This document shows positions 12,130-22,599 of a stretch of DNA of 64,000 nt, piece after piece. Position 1 is the first letter of the stretch. Every line of letters begins with the position of its first letter. The notes beneath the pieces were generated by a model. It was not told the DNA's origin and did no database searches. It worked only from the letters and a program-made list of their open reading frames with translations. Position numbers and translations under genes: made by a program. This stretch comes from Galeruca laticollis (Eukaryota; Arthropoda; Insecta; Coleoptera; Chrysomelidae). Location of the stretch: contig OY998175.1 in assembly GCA_963921935.1 (NCBI GenBank), positions 305,435,484-305,499,483 of the forward strand, given 5' to 3'.

Positions 12130-12306
12130 TTGAAATGTAACTTCTGTCATTCTGACGATGATATTGATTTATCGAAACAATTGTCAATTTTTTAGAATTT
12201 TCAATAACTTATATTATATTGTGGAATTAACTAGAGACCTTGAGTTTCATTTAAAAACACTAATATGAGCACATTCCACGAAGTAAGGGTCGAGACAGTC
12301 AATTTC
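12130..12306 (+). repeat. Inverted Penelope terminal repeat with the first 14 codons of the gene
   Basis: This is the reverse complement of 11938-12107 plus the beginning of the coding region. From ATG 12264 it reads MSTFHEVRVETVNF on the plus strand, matching the start of the gene on the minus strand with one residue changed. It ends exactly at the downstream target duplication (12307-12318). A partial inverted copy at the 5' end is a known Penelope insertion product. Together with 11938-12107 it forms a long hairpin. Confidence 0.88.
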
Positions 12307-12392
12307 GATGTTAAATCAAGATAAAAGTAGAAAATTATGTATGATAAGTTTATATTAATTTATTTATTTATTATTATACGCGTATAAACACA

Positions 12393-13077
12393 CAGAGCTG
12401 GAGAAAAAGCTGAAGTATAACTGCTACTTACTACTGCTACAAAAAAAGTGTTAGCAATGAGTAGTTAACTACTATTTTTGGCAACTTTTTGTGAAAGAAA
12501 ACATTTGAGTATAATTACTGTGAATGTTAGAACAAAAGGAATTTGAATACTTTTTTCGGAAATCGTCAAGAAAGTTTGTCATGACAGAATTCAGGTTGGT
12601 GATGCAAGTATCACTTTAAAGACTAATCACTTTCATGATTTTTACAAGACTCCTGTCACTTTACAAGACTCATCTGTCATTTTAAGACTGCAATTTAATT
12701 AGAAATTGTCACTTATCTTATGAAACGTTTATTTAATATAACTAAAAACACTAACAATCAAATACAACAAATATTATTAATTGGTATTAGAACTATGAAA
12801 ATGAAAATTAATGTTAATGCAGCCGACATTAGTATTATGCACATTAGAAAAGTTTATTCCATGTATATAATTCGAAGCATTATTATTTCTGTTATGAAAA
12901 ACGATTTCAGGAAAAATATAATACATCACTGGTCATGAAAATGTCTCTGCTTTAAAGAGATACTCGGATAGTACGCATCCTCGTACTCTTCAATAAGCCT
13001 CCTCTTCTGCAAACTTTCACTTTCATGACTTGTAATATACTATTAAAGGAAATGTTGTTAACTACTGCCCAGCTCTG
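12393..13077. mobile_element. Short non-autonomous hAT-type element
   Basis: The ends are complementary: the left end begins cagagctgg and the right end reads ccagctctg outward, matching the common hAT terminus. Eight flanking bases are nearly duplicated: taaacaca at 12385-12392 and taaataca at 13078-13085 (7 of 8). Inside are 685 bases with subterminal copies of gttaactact-like sequence near each end and no transposase coding. It is probably mobilised in trans by a related hAT. Confidence 0.75.
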
Positions 13078-13639
13078 TAAATACAAGGTGCCAAGTAATT
13101 TCATATAAGAGTGGTAAACAGCACTTTTGACTTAAAAATAATATATCTAACATTTCATTTCCACTTAAAACACATCTTTATTTCTTAACTGGAAGTATTG
13201 AATAGGTTTATATCACAAGCTTAATCTGAGTATATTGCATATTTGTATATTTCTACATTTAAAAGCATTCCCTTCTTATGATACCATCGCATAAGGCAGT
13301 TTAAGTTACTCTGCAGCTCCTGGCAGTCTATGATTGTTTCAATGTTTCTTAAGGGCTCCTAAAAATCCCACCGTCTCGTGGAAGTCCTTTCTCGTTCCTG
13401 GTTGAGGTCCTACAAGTAAACACACAAAATAACAACAATAAATAAGTAAGCACACAAATATGTTTCAAATTTATGTGAACAAATTGAAACAAAATGCGCT
13501 TACTATTGAAATAATAAGTTTACACATGTTTGTGTACTAAGCCAAAAAAATGTTTGAATGTTTAATTTTTTTTGCTTTTTTTGAATTCCTTTTTTTGGAG
13601 CTTTCGATTTTTTTAGGAATTCTCGATTTTTTTTGACAT

Positions 13640-15016
13640 AAATTGAAATTTAGTGAAGCCTTAATTACCGGAATACACAACTTCCACCTAGGACGAGCGT
13701 TGGAAAAGCTTGAGAAGCTATCGGTAAAAAATGAAGTAAAAAGAATGAAAATATATACAAATGATGTTATATTCAAAAAGTGCACAGTAGAAGAATTTAT
13801 AGAAGAAGGAAATCAAAGGTTAAAAAGTTTTCAAGTATGTAAATGCGAAGTACCAAAAACGGTACAGCAAAAATAAGAGATCCAGAAGATTTTAGAAAGA
13901 TACTTTAACGATCCAATGTTTGGAGGACATGTAAGAAATAATAGATTATTAAAGAAGCTAAGAGCAAATTTCAGGTGGAAAAACATGAAGAAAGACGTAA
14001 GGAAGCATGTAAAGAATTGCCATAAATGTCAAATGAATAAAGCAAAGCTTAATCATAAAACCGTTTGATATTATTTACATAGACACAATAGGTCCGTTTG
14101 TAGATAGTAACAACGGGAATCGTTATTGTATCACAATATTATGCGAACTAACCAAATACGCAGTTATGATACCGGTCAAGAACAAGGAAGCATACACAAT
14201 AGCAAAAGCAATATTTGACAATTTTATATCGAATTACGGACTGATGAAGGAGATAAGAACAGATCAAGGGACGGAATACAAAATTGAAATGATGAATAAC
14301 TTAGCGGAACTTTTAAATATAAAACATAATTTTTCAACAGCATACCATCACGAGGCCATAGGCAGTTGTGAAAGACTACATAGAACATTTAATGAGTATA
14401 TAAGAAACTTTATCAAAGATTCTAGGGATAACTGGTGCGCGTTTGTAAAAATCTTTGCTTATTGCTATAATACAACACCAAACACGTATAACGGATACAC
14501 TCCTTTTGAGTTATTATACGGGAGAAAACCCAATTTACCAGAATTCTTAAATGTAGAAATTGAAACGTGTTACAATCTTGAAAGATATGATAAAGAATTA
14601 AAATATAAGTTACAATACGCAAATGAAAGAGCCGAACAGTTTTTAATAAAAAACAAAATAATTAGAGTTAATAATAGTGAAAAGGATTCTTCACCTGTAA
14701 ATTTTAGAATAGGGGAATTAGTTATTATGAAAAATGAAGGGAGAAATAAGTTCGATCCACATTATTTAGGTCCGTTTAAAATAACGGAAATAAAAGGCGT
14801 AATTTGTGAGATTACATCCCAGGACAATAAACCATCACAGACAGTTCCTAAGAATCGTTTGTATAAATACAACAGCCGAAAACAATTGTAAACAAGTGAA
14901 GAGTATTTATAAACGAACAAGTAGTGTTTAGTAAACAAAAACAATCAACGAAAACTGTTATAGATATAGGTAGTATCGAAAAATTAAGACGATAATTTTT
15001 CTCTTCCAAGAGGGGA
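13640..15016 (+). mobile_element. Ty3/gypsy remnant: end of pol and polypurine tract
   Basis: Only the last third of pol remains: an RNase H/integrase junction at 13643-13876, a zinc-binding H2C2 segment near 13900-14045, the integrase core and tail (14100-14891), and a purine-rich tract at 15005-15015 (ccaagagggga). A sequence beginning tgtgatgatccc just after it could be the start of the 3' LTR. No second LTR copy lies in the window to confirm this. The 5' side is lost; 13540-13640 is T-rich and unassigned. Confidence 0.75.
13890..14891 (+). pseudogene. Ty3/gypsy integrase
   Basis: The H2C2 zinc motif reads FGGHVRNNRLLKKLRANFRW and then NCHKCQ (13920-14030). After a frame shift near 14065 the core follows: YIDTIGPF with the first catalytic Asp, then in the clean frame 14166-14891 IRTDQGTEY (second Asp) and HHEAIGSCERLHRT (third residue, Glu). 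The C-terminal part has a GPY/F-like module, HYLGPFKITEIKGVICEI. Integrase joins retrotransposon cDNA to chromosomal DNA. The catalytic triad looks complete, but the domain is detached from the rest of pol. Confidence 0.88.
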
Positions 15017-15019
15017 TGA

Positions 15020-15715
15020 TGTGATGATCCCGAAAAAGTCAGTATTATAAAAAAAGACATTTTTACAGAAAAATATTGAATTGTTCATATTATATTAATA
15101 GTGGTCATCGATCTAATTAAGGTCAGGCGAACACATAGAAATCACGTTTCTGTTTAACGTAAACGCCGCGTTCGCACACGCGGAAGGTCGAATCTATCGG
15201 TGACTGACTTGAATGTTTCCTATAAAAACAAAGTGTAACTAACCCATGATTCATTCATTTATTATTATTTTAAATAAGTTAAATGGTCTATGATATTGTG
15301 ATCTGTGTTAATATTAAATATACTAAACCCAGTGATTTTTATAAATGATGTTGTTTATTCAATCCCCGAAGAACGGCTACTAGGTGTCTTTCTCAAAGAT
15401 ATAATGACTTTATGGTAAACGTAGTTCATACGAGGGACACTTACTGAGTAACCACTACAGAGTAATTTTAACAAATTTTACTTAAATATTGATGTAACAT
15501 CAAACATTTTGTTTCATTGTATATATCAGTTACAGGGTTCGATGTTTTTTGACACCTTCTGTATGTTTTTTTCTATACGAGAGCTTTCAGAATGGTCTAA
15601 TGGATGAAAGCGCTTACCTGGAATTTTAATAAAATTACACACTCAGTACTCGTATTTTCGTTCACTCAATTTACATTTTAAAATGTCCAAAATTATAGCA
15701 TGCTATATTGAATAC
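15020..15715. other. Possible 3' LTR start, otherwise no gene seen
   Basis: A tgtgatgatcc start follows the polypurine tract, and a CG-rich patch lies at 15140-15190. Without a second LTR the extent cannot be set. No coding is seen in 15200-15715. Confidence 0.3.
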
Positions 15716-15716
15716 A

Positions 15717-16432
15717 ATAAAACTTACCATCAATTTTAGTTAATTTCCACTCATATGGGAAGGCAAATCAAACTGTCTTAACTTCTCTTCGTCTTTCTGT
15801 TTTTGAAAATGAAGAGATCATATCCTTCATCGTTTCCTCGTCGACAAATTTAATGATTTATTGCCACTGCTTTTCAGCCATATTAATTTTATCTTCCGGG
15901 GTTGGGGGAACAAAACTGTAAAAAGAAATATTTACTTTATTAATGCTGCAATTTTCAGTTTAGCTAATGTAAAACACAACCATGATCTCTAAAGTTGTCG
16001 ATTAAATTAGTAAAAATCTTGTGTTTTATAAAAATAAAGATAATGGTTGTTTATTGTGAAATAAAAAATGCTCAAATTTTTTTAATAAAACTTACCAAGC
16101 ACACCACTTATTAGATTCCTTCAGAATACACTTAGACATTGTCTTTTCAATTATTAACAATAAAGCATCGAAACAACAGATAAATATCACACTATAGCAA
16201 TTAAAAAATACACCAAAATACCGTAACCTTGTAATAACCTCTACACTTGAACTAAGAAATGATAACATGTGGGGACGAGCAATATGATATCGCGCATACG
16301 CAGTAATAAAAATCAATAAAATCTGATTACTATCGACGTTATAGTTTTCGTTAATTTTTTGGATTTATCTACCGATTTTAGTTACTCGACAGGCTCTATA
16401 GATGGCGCGGTCTGCAGTGTCCCTAGCCTGAT
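15717..16432 (-). pseudogene. Duplicated promoter/exon fragment, copy A
   Basis: On the minus strand this reads as the beginning of an unknown gene. There is an upstream region (16432-16142), an ATG at about 16142 with exon 1 encoding MSKCILKESNKWCAW, a GTAAGT donor, an intron, an acceptor ending tttttacag near 15918, an exon 2 (FVPPTPEDKINMAEKQWQ, then a stop), and a second donor GTAAGT near 15730. The same segment, intron included, occurs inverted at 63127-63899, so it was copied as DNA and not through mRNA. The product is not recognised. The stop in exon 2 and the abrupt ends suggest a non-functional fragment. Confidence 0.55.
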
Positions 16433-16439
16433 TTCATGG

Positions 16440-16550
16440 AGTATTACGATCATTATTCCATAATAGGAATGTTTACTAATTGTTGGAATTTCTATTATTC
16501 ATTAGTAGTTAGTTTACAGGGGTAATTCCAAGTTTTATTTCGTTGATATA
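16440..16550. other. Short unassigned spacer
   Basis: It contains the palindromic-looking tattccataataggaat and separates copy A of the gene fragment from the Tc1 remnant. Nothing else is seen. Confidence 0.3.
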
Positions 16551-17290
16551 CACTGCCAAGCAAAAAATTTAGGTCACTTTAAATAAGTTAAAAATTAACA
16601 AAGAATTTAAAAAATTAAATGTATCAGCGTATATCTGCAAATTGTAAATTCACCTACGGATAACATAATTTATGCTTTATATGATTTATTCTGGAAAAAC
16701 CATAACCTACATTTCAAATGAAGTTCAATTATTGTTATTTGGAACAAAATAAAGGAGTCACATGACGGAACCCATCATTTATGTCTGTTTAGAATGGCAA
16801 CATTGCCAAAGTGTGATGTCAATAATTTTAATAAAATAAAGAGGGAGTTTTCCTCACACCGTTGACTAAACAACAAGTCTCTCATTTACTACCTTCTCCC
16901 TAAAATATAAAATTAAACTTTAAGGACATAAAGTAATTCATTCGACAAGGCATACTCTGAATTAAGTTAAATATTACATTCTGATACATGCTATTTCACT
17001 CCTGCAGTAACAACTCTCTTAGCTCCTGGGCAGTTCTTGGGGCGGCTGGTGTATGTCTTCGGATACGCTGTCCTACTTCATCCCAGACTGCATGCTGGCC
17101 AATTAAACTGCCTAATTCCTACTTCATCTAGATATTCACTTACGGTCCTGGCAGCGTGTGGTCTTGCATTATCGTGGATGAAAATGACTTGCTCGCCCAT
17201 TGTAATCATGGAAGGCACAACATGATCTTCCAGGACCTCCGTTACATATCTTTGAGCTGTTAGAGAGCCATTTCCAACTAAGAATTTGCT
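16551..17290 (-). pseudogene. Tc1-family DNA transposon remnant
   Basis: The minus strand from 17290 to about 16990 encodes part of a Tc1-type transposase: QRYVTEVLEDHVVPSM, VIFIHDNARPHAARTVSEYL (with the second catalytic Asp, HDNARPH) and RQFNWPA. It then jumps directly to HAVWDEVGQRIRRH and QELRELLLQE followed by a stop. The missing bases would carry the SPDLNPIE-type block with the third catalytic acidic residue, so the enzyme is inactive. The left end at about 16552, cactgccaagcaaaa, resembles a Tc1 terminal repeat. The N-terminal half of the gene is absent. Confidence 0.85.
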
Positions 17291-17329
17291 ATTTTATAAT
17301 AATCGTAGAAATGTTTTGGCGATAAATAT

Positions 17330-17785
17330 TATAAATAAATAAAATAAATAAATTTATTGTTCTCTAGTATAACAATGATACATGAACAATAGGAGAAGAT
17401 TAGGGTACATCTATTAATGGTTGAGGTTGCCTCAGTCATTTATTTATAATGAATGCTCTGATAATCCTGTGAAGCTTTTGCATTATCATAGTGTCGTTTG
17501 AAGTTGATAAAGCATCAAGGTCATCTGAATAACTTCCGGGTTTTACTAGCGAGCCCCGTAGACCACTATACATCGGACAAGTCAGGATGATGTGCTCCAG
17601 GGATTCAGGAGTTTGTTGATTACAGATTGAGCAAATTAATTTTGTTTTGCTCAAATACGGGTTTTTATTAACATATATGTACAAAGTTTCTGTATTAGTA
17701 GTACGTAATTGTACAATTAATCTTTTAATACAGATAGGGAGCGTGTGATTGAGATAGTTGATTGATACAGATGGTGAGTAATCTA
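17330..17785 (-). pseudogene. LINE C-terminal end with zinc-knuckle domain (left half of a split element)
   Basis: Minus-strand coding from 17785 to 17436 ends a LINE ORF2. It holds INYLNHTLPICIKRLIVQLR, then a Cys/His cluster, LICSICNQQTPESLEHIILTCPMY, the zinc-binding segment often found after the RT of R1/CR1/Jockey-type elements. The 3' untranslated region ends in a ttta/taaa-rich tail near 17330. The coding begins exactly at the TTAA at 17786-17789. The upstream part of the same ORF lies 10.5 kb away at 28303-29440, in the same strand and frame. Confidence 0.8.
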
Positions 17786-17954
17786 TTAACACTTTCGCTG
17801 CGGCAACACAAAATACGGACAATGATAGAATGAAAAGTGCCCTCTTGTAGAGTATGAAATCTTATGCGACAATTACTGCAGCGGCTGTTATATGTAAATA
17901 GGCCGATGATGTAGATTTCTTAAAAAAAAGATTTACAGTTTCCATTTTTCGATA

Positions 17955-17973
17955 CTGCCGCCATCTGGCGGCA
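17955..17973. repeat. Short GC-rich hairpin in the piggyBac left arm
   Basis: Seven-base arms (tgccgcc and ggcggca) enclose atct, inside the left subterminal region of the 17790-28298 insertion. GC-rich subterminal palindromes also occur in the other two piggyBac elements of this window, so it may be a transposase-binding site. Confidence 0.5.
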
Positions 17974-18002
17974 AATAGAAGCCGATATTTATTGTACTGC
18001 CA

Positions 18003-18114
18003 GTACCTCGAAGGTAGTAAATTACATTAGATTTAAATTCTGAAGCTCAAACCACAGAACATGGTTCGAACTTTCAGAATTTGAATCAAATGTAATTTAC
18101 TACCTGCAAGGTAC
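18003..18114. repeat. Long imperfect hairpin (about 50-bp arms)
   Basis: The left arm starts gtacctcgaaggtagtaaat; the right arm ends atttactacctgcaaggtac. The two are complementary over about 50 bases with few mismatches, around a short centre (cacagaacat). Gene-free and almost fully palindromic, it looks like a fold-back MITE or a precursor-like hairpin. Confidence 0.75.
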
Positions 18115-18119
18115 AACAG

Positions 18120-20104
18120 AAGTATAGGTAGGTCTCAATTAAACAATCAAAATTAAGAAAAAATGCAATAAACGGCTATCCAACTAAATGCATGTTATTA
18201 ACTACCTTATTTTTGAATGTATAATAAATTTACTAGCTGAAGTGTAGATGAAATAAAAAAAACGTTTATTTATAAATACAAATTTGTGTTTTTTATTACA
18301 GATACATTAAAAAATTTACAACAATTACATTAAAAATTATAGATACATATATTTTATTTTCTACCAAATCTTAAAAGAATTATTACATTAACTGTTTTAA
18401 ATCGAGAGGCAAGAACCACAACGACGTAACAGAAAAAAATGTCATAATGAGTTATTAGCACTAAGTTACTTCAAATTACATCAATAACTTTGTAGCAGAA
18501 CAACGTAACAATAGGCTGATGCCACGTGCTAATTCATGTTTAACGTAAAATTATTCTATTGTATTTCTTGAGAGCCAAAATAACGAACGTTAAACACATT
18601 TTAAAAAATGTAATATAGTAATATCTCATTTGACGTAACGGAGTGTATCGTTCAATTAGAAATTATCAACAAGTACGATCGAGGGCCTAATTGATGTATC
18701 AGTATGATACGTAGTTGTCTCCTAATTTTATTTTCGTTTTACACGGTACTAATATACGAGACTACAGTGATACGTTATGAACGTTTTTCTGATTTCTCCA
18801 CCAATTCGTTCATTGTAATGCTGTATTGCATAGTATTGTTTGTATCCACGTGCTGCATTAAACAAGCCTGTGCGAGGTTGTGAAACAGTTGTTACTATTA
18901 GCCGCAATCATTCAGATTGATTACCTATATTATTAGCATGGGCAGGGCGAAGAAAATTTTGCAAATGACATTAGGCGACAATACTGCTGCAACAACCTAC
19001 CTATAATAATTTTGCTTAAATTAATAAAAATTGAAGTAGAAAAGCTATATTACTACTACTTATTAGAAAGTTCATTGAAAGTATGTAAACAAGTAAACGC
19101 CTAGGAAAAATAAAAGTTGGGAAGAAATTATTTATTATCCTTTGGATTCAGTTCTACAGATCTTGATACATTCAAGTTACGTAGAATAGATTTTTTCTGC
19201 CTATTTCCTGTAAAAAAAATATAAAATTATATATTGTAGACTTAATATGGATACAGGGTTATTTTAAAAACGTTGATGTAGAAATTATAGAAGACCTATA
19301 CTTTTTACATGTACACATTAAATATTTTGTAATGTACGAGAACACTTTTAAAATATAGGTACAATATAATTAATATAATTTCTAATTTCTTTAATCTTAA
19401 TTTCAGTTTTAGTACTACTTTTAGTGATAGGCAGTGATAGTTGATGACAATTTTCAAGTTATTGTTTTCATAATTACTAATACTTATAGGAGAAAAGTAT
19501 TTTGTTACCTTAGACAACCCCACACACAAGGCAGGCCTTCTGTGGGGCTTTATTTATTCACATATACATACATACATACAAAAAATAATGAAACCATTAA
19601 AAAATGTATAAGTCTGGGAATGGATCACATGAAACAAACTCTCATCTGCATTTCTGAGAATAAACAACTCTTTACATTCACAATACAAAATAACCTACCT
19701 GTTGAAGGTAATTTTCCCATCCCACTGAACTGTTGTGGCAATTCTTGTTGTTGGGGAGTAAAACTTACATCATCTAAAAATATAAAAGCATTTCTTACAC
19801 TGACAAAAATATAAATAATAATTATAACGGAATATGTTCTCATTGTAACAAGTATACAGAATAATAAAAACTATAGTTCAGCCTACATAATTAAGATATA
19901 TCAACATTGAACTTATCCGAACTTCCCAGCAGTCCACAAAGAAACTATACTCTTGGGATCCAGCTTGTGTACTTTTCGTTTGTGCTGTCAGGAAGTTTGA
20001 ATATATTCACAGTCGACAGAACAAGCCTGTAAAAATTATATATGTGTGAAAACACAAAATGTTTACAGTATTAAGAGTAAATTAGTTTTAAGCTGATGAT
20101 CAGT
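18120..20104. other. No gene seen
   Basis: AT-rich sequence inside the 10.5-kb insertion. Short open frames at 19305-19843 on both strands show no domain. A cata repeat lies at 19560-19580. No element ends were found. Confidence 0.4.
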
Positions 20105-20338
20105 TTAACCCTCCGGCGGGCGCGCCCGCGGCAAAATGCCGCATTTTTTAGATTTTTCTTTGTAAATACTGGGCATTAAGAACTGACGCCGCCGTCTTAC
20201 CAGATATTCGTACGCGATATATTCGTCCCCCCACTCCTATATCGAACAGACCCTATTTCGGTCGGCATTAGTTGCAGTGTGGCGTTTAGTTACTGTGTGC
20301 AATTTTTGCGGCTGATTTACCGCGGCGCGCCTGGTTAT

Positions 20339-20506
20339 GTAAGTATGATGATATGTTTATGAAGTTTTTTCTTACGAATTGAACATGTGTTGATGCACGT
20401 TTATTGTGTTTGATTCTTTATGTTTACGCATTGTGTATGTATGCTTTTACATATATGTCGTTTTAGCTAAACATTTTTTATATATATTTTCAATTTTTTG
20501 TTACAG
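20339..20506 (+). other. Predicted 5' intron of the piggyBac transposase
   Basis: The donor gtaagtatg at 20339 and an AT-rich stretch ending ttttttgttacag at 20506 fit an insect intron of 168 bases. Its removal creates the start codon across the junction. Without splicing, the first in-frame ATG (20406) lies inside this intron. Confidence 0.65.
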
Positions 20507-22292
20507 GTCGAAAAATATATTGAGTCCGGACGAATTAGAAAAAGCGTTGCAAAAGGTGGTGAGTGAATTAGAAGAAGAGAGATCTACAATAGAACATCAA
20601 CGTGAACAATATTGTAACGTGATTGATGATGATTTTGATAGCGACTCAGACCAGGAGCCAGAAATTATTGAAAGGAACCATTATAACAGTGATTCTGAAC
20701 AATCAGCAGATGAAGGAGAAGCAGAATCTGAACCACGCCTACAAGATGAAGACTATCGGTTTTTTATTGGAAAAGACAATGAGACTCTTTGGATTAGTCA
20801 GCCTATTAGTTCTTCAGGTAAAATAAAAGCCAAAAACATTTTAAAAATTTTACCCGGTCCAAAAGGAAATGCCAAAAAGGCGAAAACCGAAATTGATGCA
20901 TTTAGTTTGTACATTACTGATGAAATGGTTGATGATATCGTGACGTATACCAATATCTATATTGAAAATAAGAAATCGTCTATAATATATTCAAGGGAAA
21001 GAGACTGCAAAAGCACCACCAAATCTGAAATCAAAGCACTACTAGGTGCATTAATTTTAATTGGCATCAAAAAAGGCAGTCATACAAATTGTTTGGAGCT
21101 CTGGGAGTCGGATGGAACGGGACTAATTCTTTTACGCGCACTCTTCAGTTATAAACGTTTCCTTTTCTTGCTTCGCTCTCTGAGATTTGACGACATATTT
21201 ACTCGAGATGGACGGAAGTTACAGGATAAACTTGCTCCGATACGTCATTTTCATCAAAGATTTGTTACCAATTGTTTTACTTATTATAATCTAAGTGAAT
21301 TTGGTACCATCGATGAAATGCTTCATTCTTTTCGAGGTCGATGCTCATTTGTCCAATATATACCTAATAATCCTGCAAAATACGGAATAAAAATATATGG
21401 GCTCTGTGACGCAAAAACATTCTATACACTTAATTTTGAAATTTACTGCGGTAAGCAACCAGCAGGTCTTTATGCTACCTCTAACAAACCAGACGACATT
21501 GTGAAAAGATTGATTGTACCTATAGAGAACAAAAAAAGAAATATCACCACTGATAATTATTATAGCAGCTTTTCGCTGGCTGAGTATCTGTTGCAAAAAG
21601 GTATAACATTATTGGGAACCATGAAGAAAAATAAGAGAGAAATACCAATCGAATTTCTGCCCAGTAAAACTAGATCTGTCAACCCTCATATTTTTGGATT
21701 CCAAGAAAATTCCTGTCTAACTTCTTCCGTCCCAAAGAAAAACAAAGCAGTCATATTTCTCTCAACAATGCACAATACCTCAGATGTGGACGAAGATTCA
21801 AAGAAGTCGTTGGTGAATTTGGACTACAATTCCACAAAAGGGGGTGTTGATACAGTGGACCAGATGTGTGCTTCATACAGTGTATCCAGAATTACAAGAA
21901 GATGGCCTCTCGCTGTATTTTTTAGACATCTCGATATAGCTGGAACAAATGCCCGTGTCATACTTAAATTTAACAATTTGGACAACAAAGATAATAGACG
22001 TGTATTTTTGAAGAAACTGTCCCTTGAACTAATGAAAGATCACTTGAAAGGGAGGGCTCTGATACAATCGTTGCCTAAGGAGATTTATTTCTTTTTATCC
22101 GAATATAGAAATGAAGAAGGGTCTGAAAGAAGTGAAGAAGTGAAGGCTGGTATTTGTTTCATTTGTGGCACTCACAAGAACAATAGAACCAAACAAAAGT
22201 GTAATAAGTGTGAAAGAAATATTTGTAAAAAGCATAGTTCCATACATATTACATGCGCAAAATGTGAAGAAGAGGAAATGGAAGTAGAATAA
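20507..22292 (+). CDS. piggyBac-type transposase (DDD), apparently intact
   Basis: A donor at 20339 (gtaagtatg) and an acceptor ending 20506 (tttttgttacag) join AT (20337-20338) to G (20507), making ATG and then SKNILSPDELEKALQKV. The spliced protein is about 595 residues, normal for the family. It has an acidic N-terminal region, the DDE_Tnp_1_7 core with TIDEMLHSFRGRC (first Asp), ITTDNYYSS (second Asp) and STKGGVDTVDQMC (third Asp), and a C-terminal Cys/His domain, CFICGTHKNNRTKQ through CNKCERNICKKHSS to CAKC. It would cut and paste DNA at TTAA. The unspliced frame from 20406 adds a hydrophobic leader that is probably intronic. Confidence 0.9.
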
Positions 22293-22599
22293 AATGCTAA
22301 TCGGAATATTTGTCCAATAAAACGTTCTTTTAAGTAGAAAGATTTCTTTGTGTTTAATTCATTTTCTTAATCGTTTTTTTGTAAGAATATGATTTGGTTA
22401 TTTTTTTTAATTTTGTTAGCATTTTTTCAAGTATTATTTGTAGAAATACATTTGTTTTTGGTTATATGTTTCACTTTCACTCATTAAATACATGTCAAAG
22501 TATTTTAAATGCGTTTTTTTTAAGAAAAAACATTTGCGGTGCAATAGCCGCGGCGCGCCTGTTTATGGGATTATAAAAGGCGCGCTCGCTGGAGGTTTA

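Larger units (their letters stand above)
9108..12306 (-). mobile_element. Penelope-like retroelement, nearly complete
   Basis: The element holds one long minus-strand gene (RT plus GIY-YIG endonuclease) between terminal repeats: 9108-9290 and 11938-12107 in the same orientation, and 12130-12306 inverted. That mixture of direct and inverted partial copies is characteristic of Penelope-like elements. The 12 bases gatgttaaatca occur at 9096-9107 and again at 12307-12318, a clean target-site duplication that fixes both ends. A second, truncated copy lies at 26037-28126. The element inserted as a unit and then acquired only one obvious coding lesion. Confidence 0.92.
20109..22596 (+). mobile_element. 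Complete, possibly intact piggyBac-family transposon
   Basis: TTAA at 20105-20108 and 22597-22600 flank termini that match at 15 of 18 positions: left ccctccggcgggcgcgcc; right, read inward, acctccagcgagcgcgcc. A second 20-base motif, ccgcggcgcgcctggttatg at 20320-20339, recurs in the same orientation at 22548-22567 with one change. The single gene has no stop or shift, and the AATAAA at 22316-22321 lies 24 bases after the stop. This is the only element in the window with intact ends, target duplication and coding region, so it is the best candidate for a recently active copy. Confidence 0.92.

Noticed and set aside
16092..16316. 74-residue minus-strand frame with hydrophobic middle (also at 63252-63476)
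   Set aside because: Only its last 15 codons, from the ATG near 16142, fit the exon model; the upstream part is leader sequence that happens to be open.
19434..19843. Overlapping open frames on both strands
   Set aside because: No domain, low-complexity composition and equal lengths on both strands suggest chance.
20406..20506. Hydrophobic N-terminal extension of the piggyBac transposase as a signal peptide
   Set aside because: It lies inside a good GT-AG intron and the spliced product has a normal piggyBac start.
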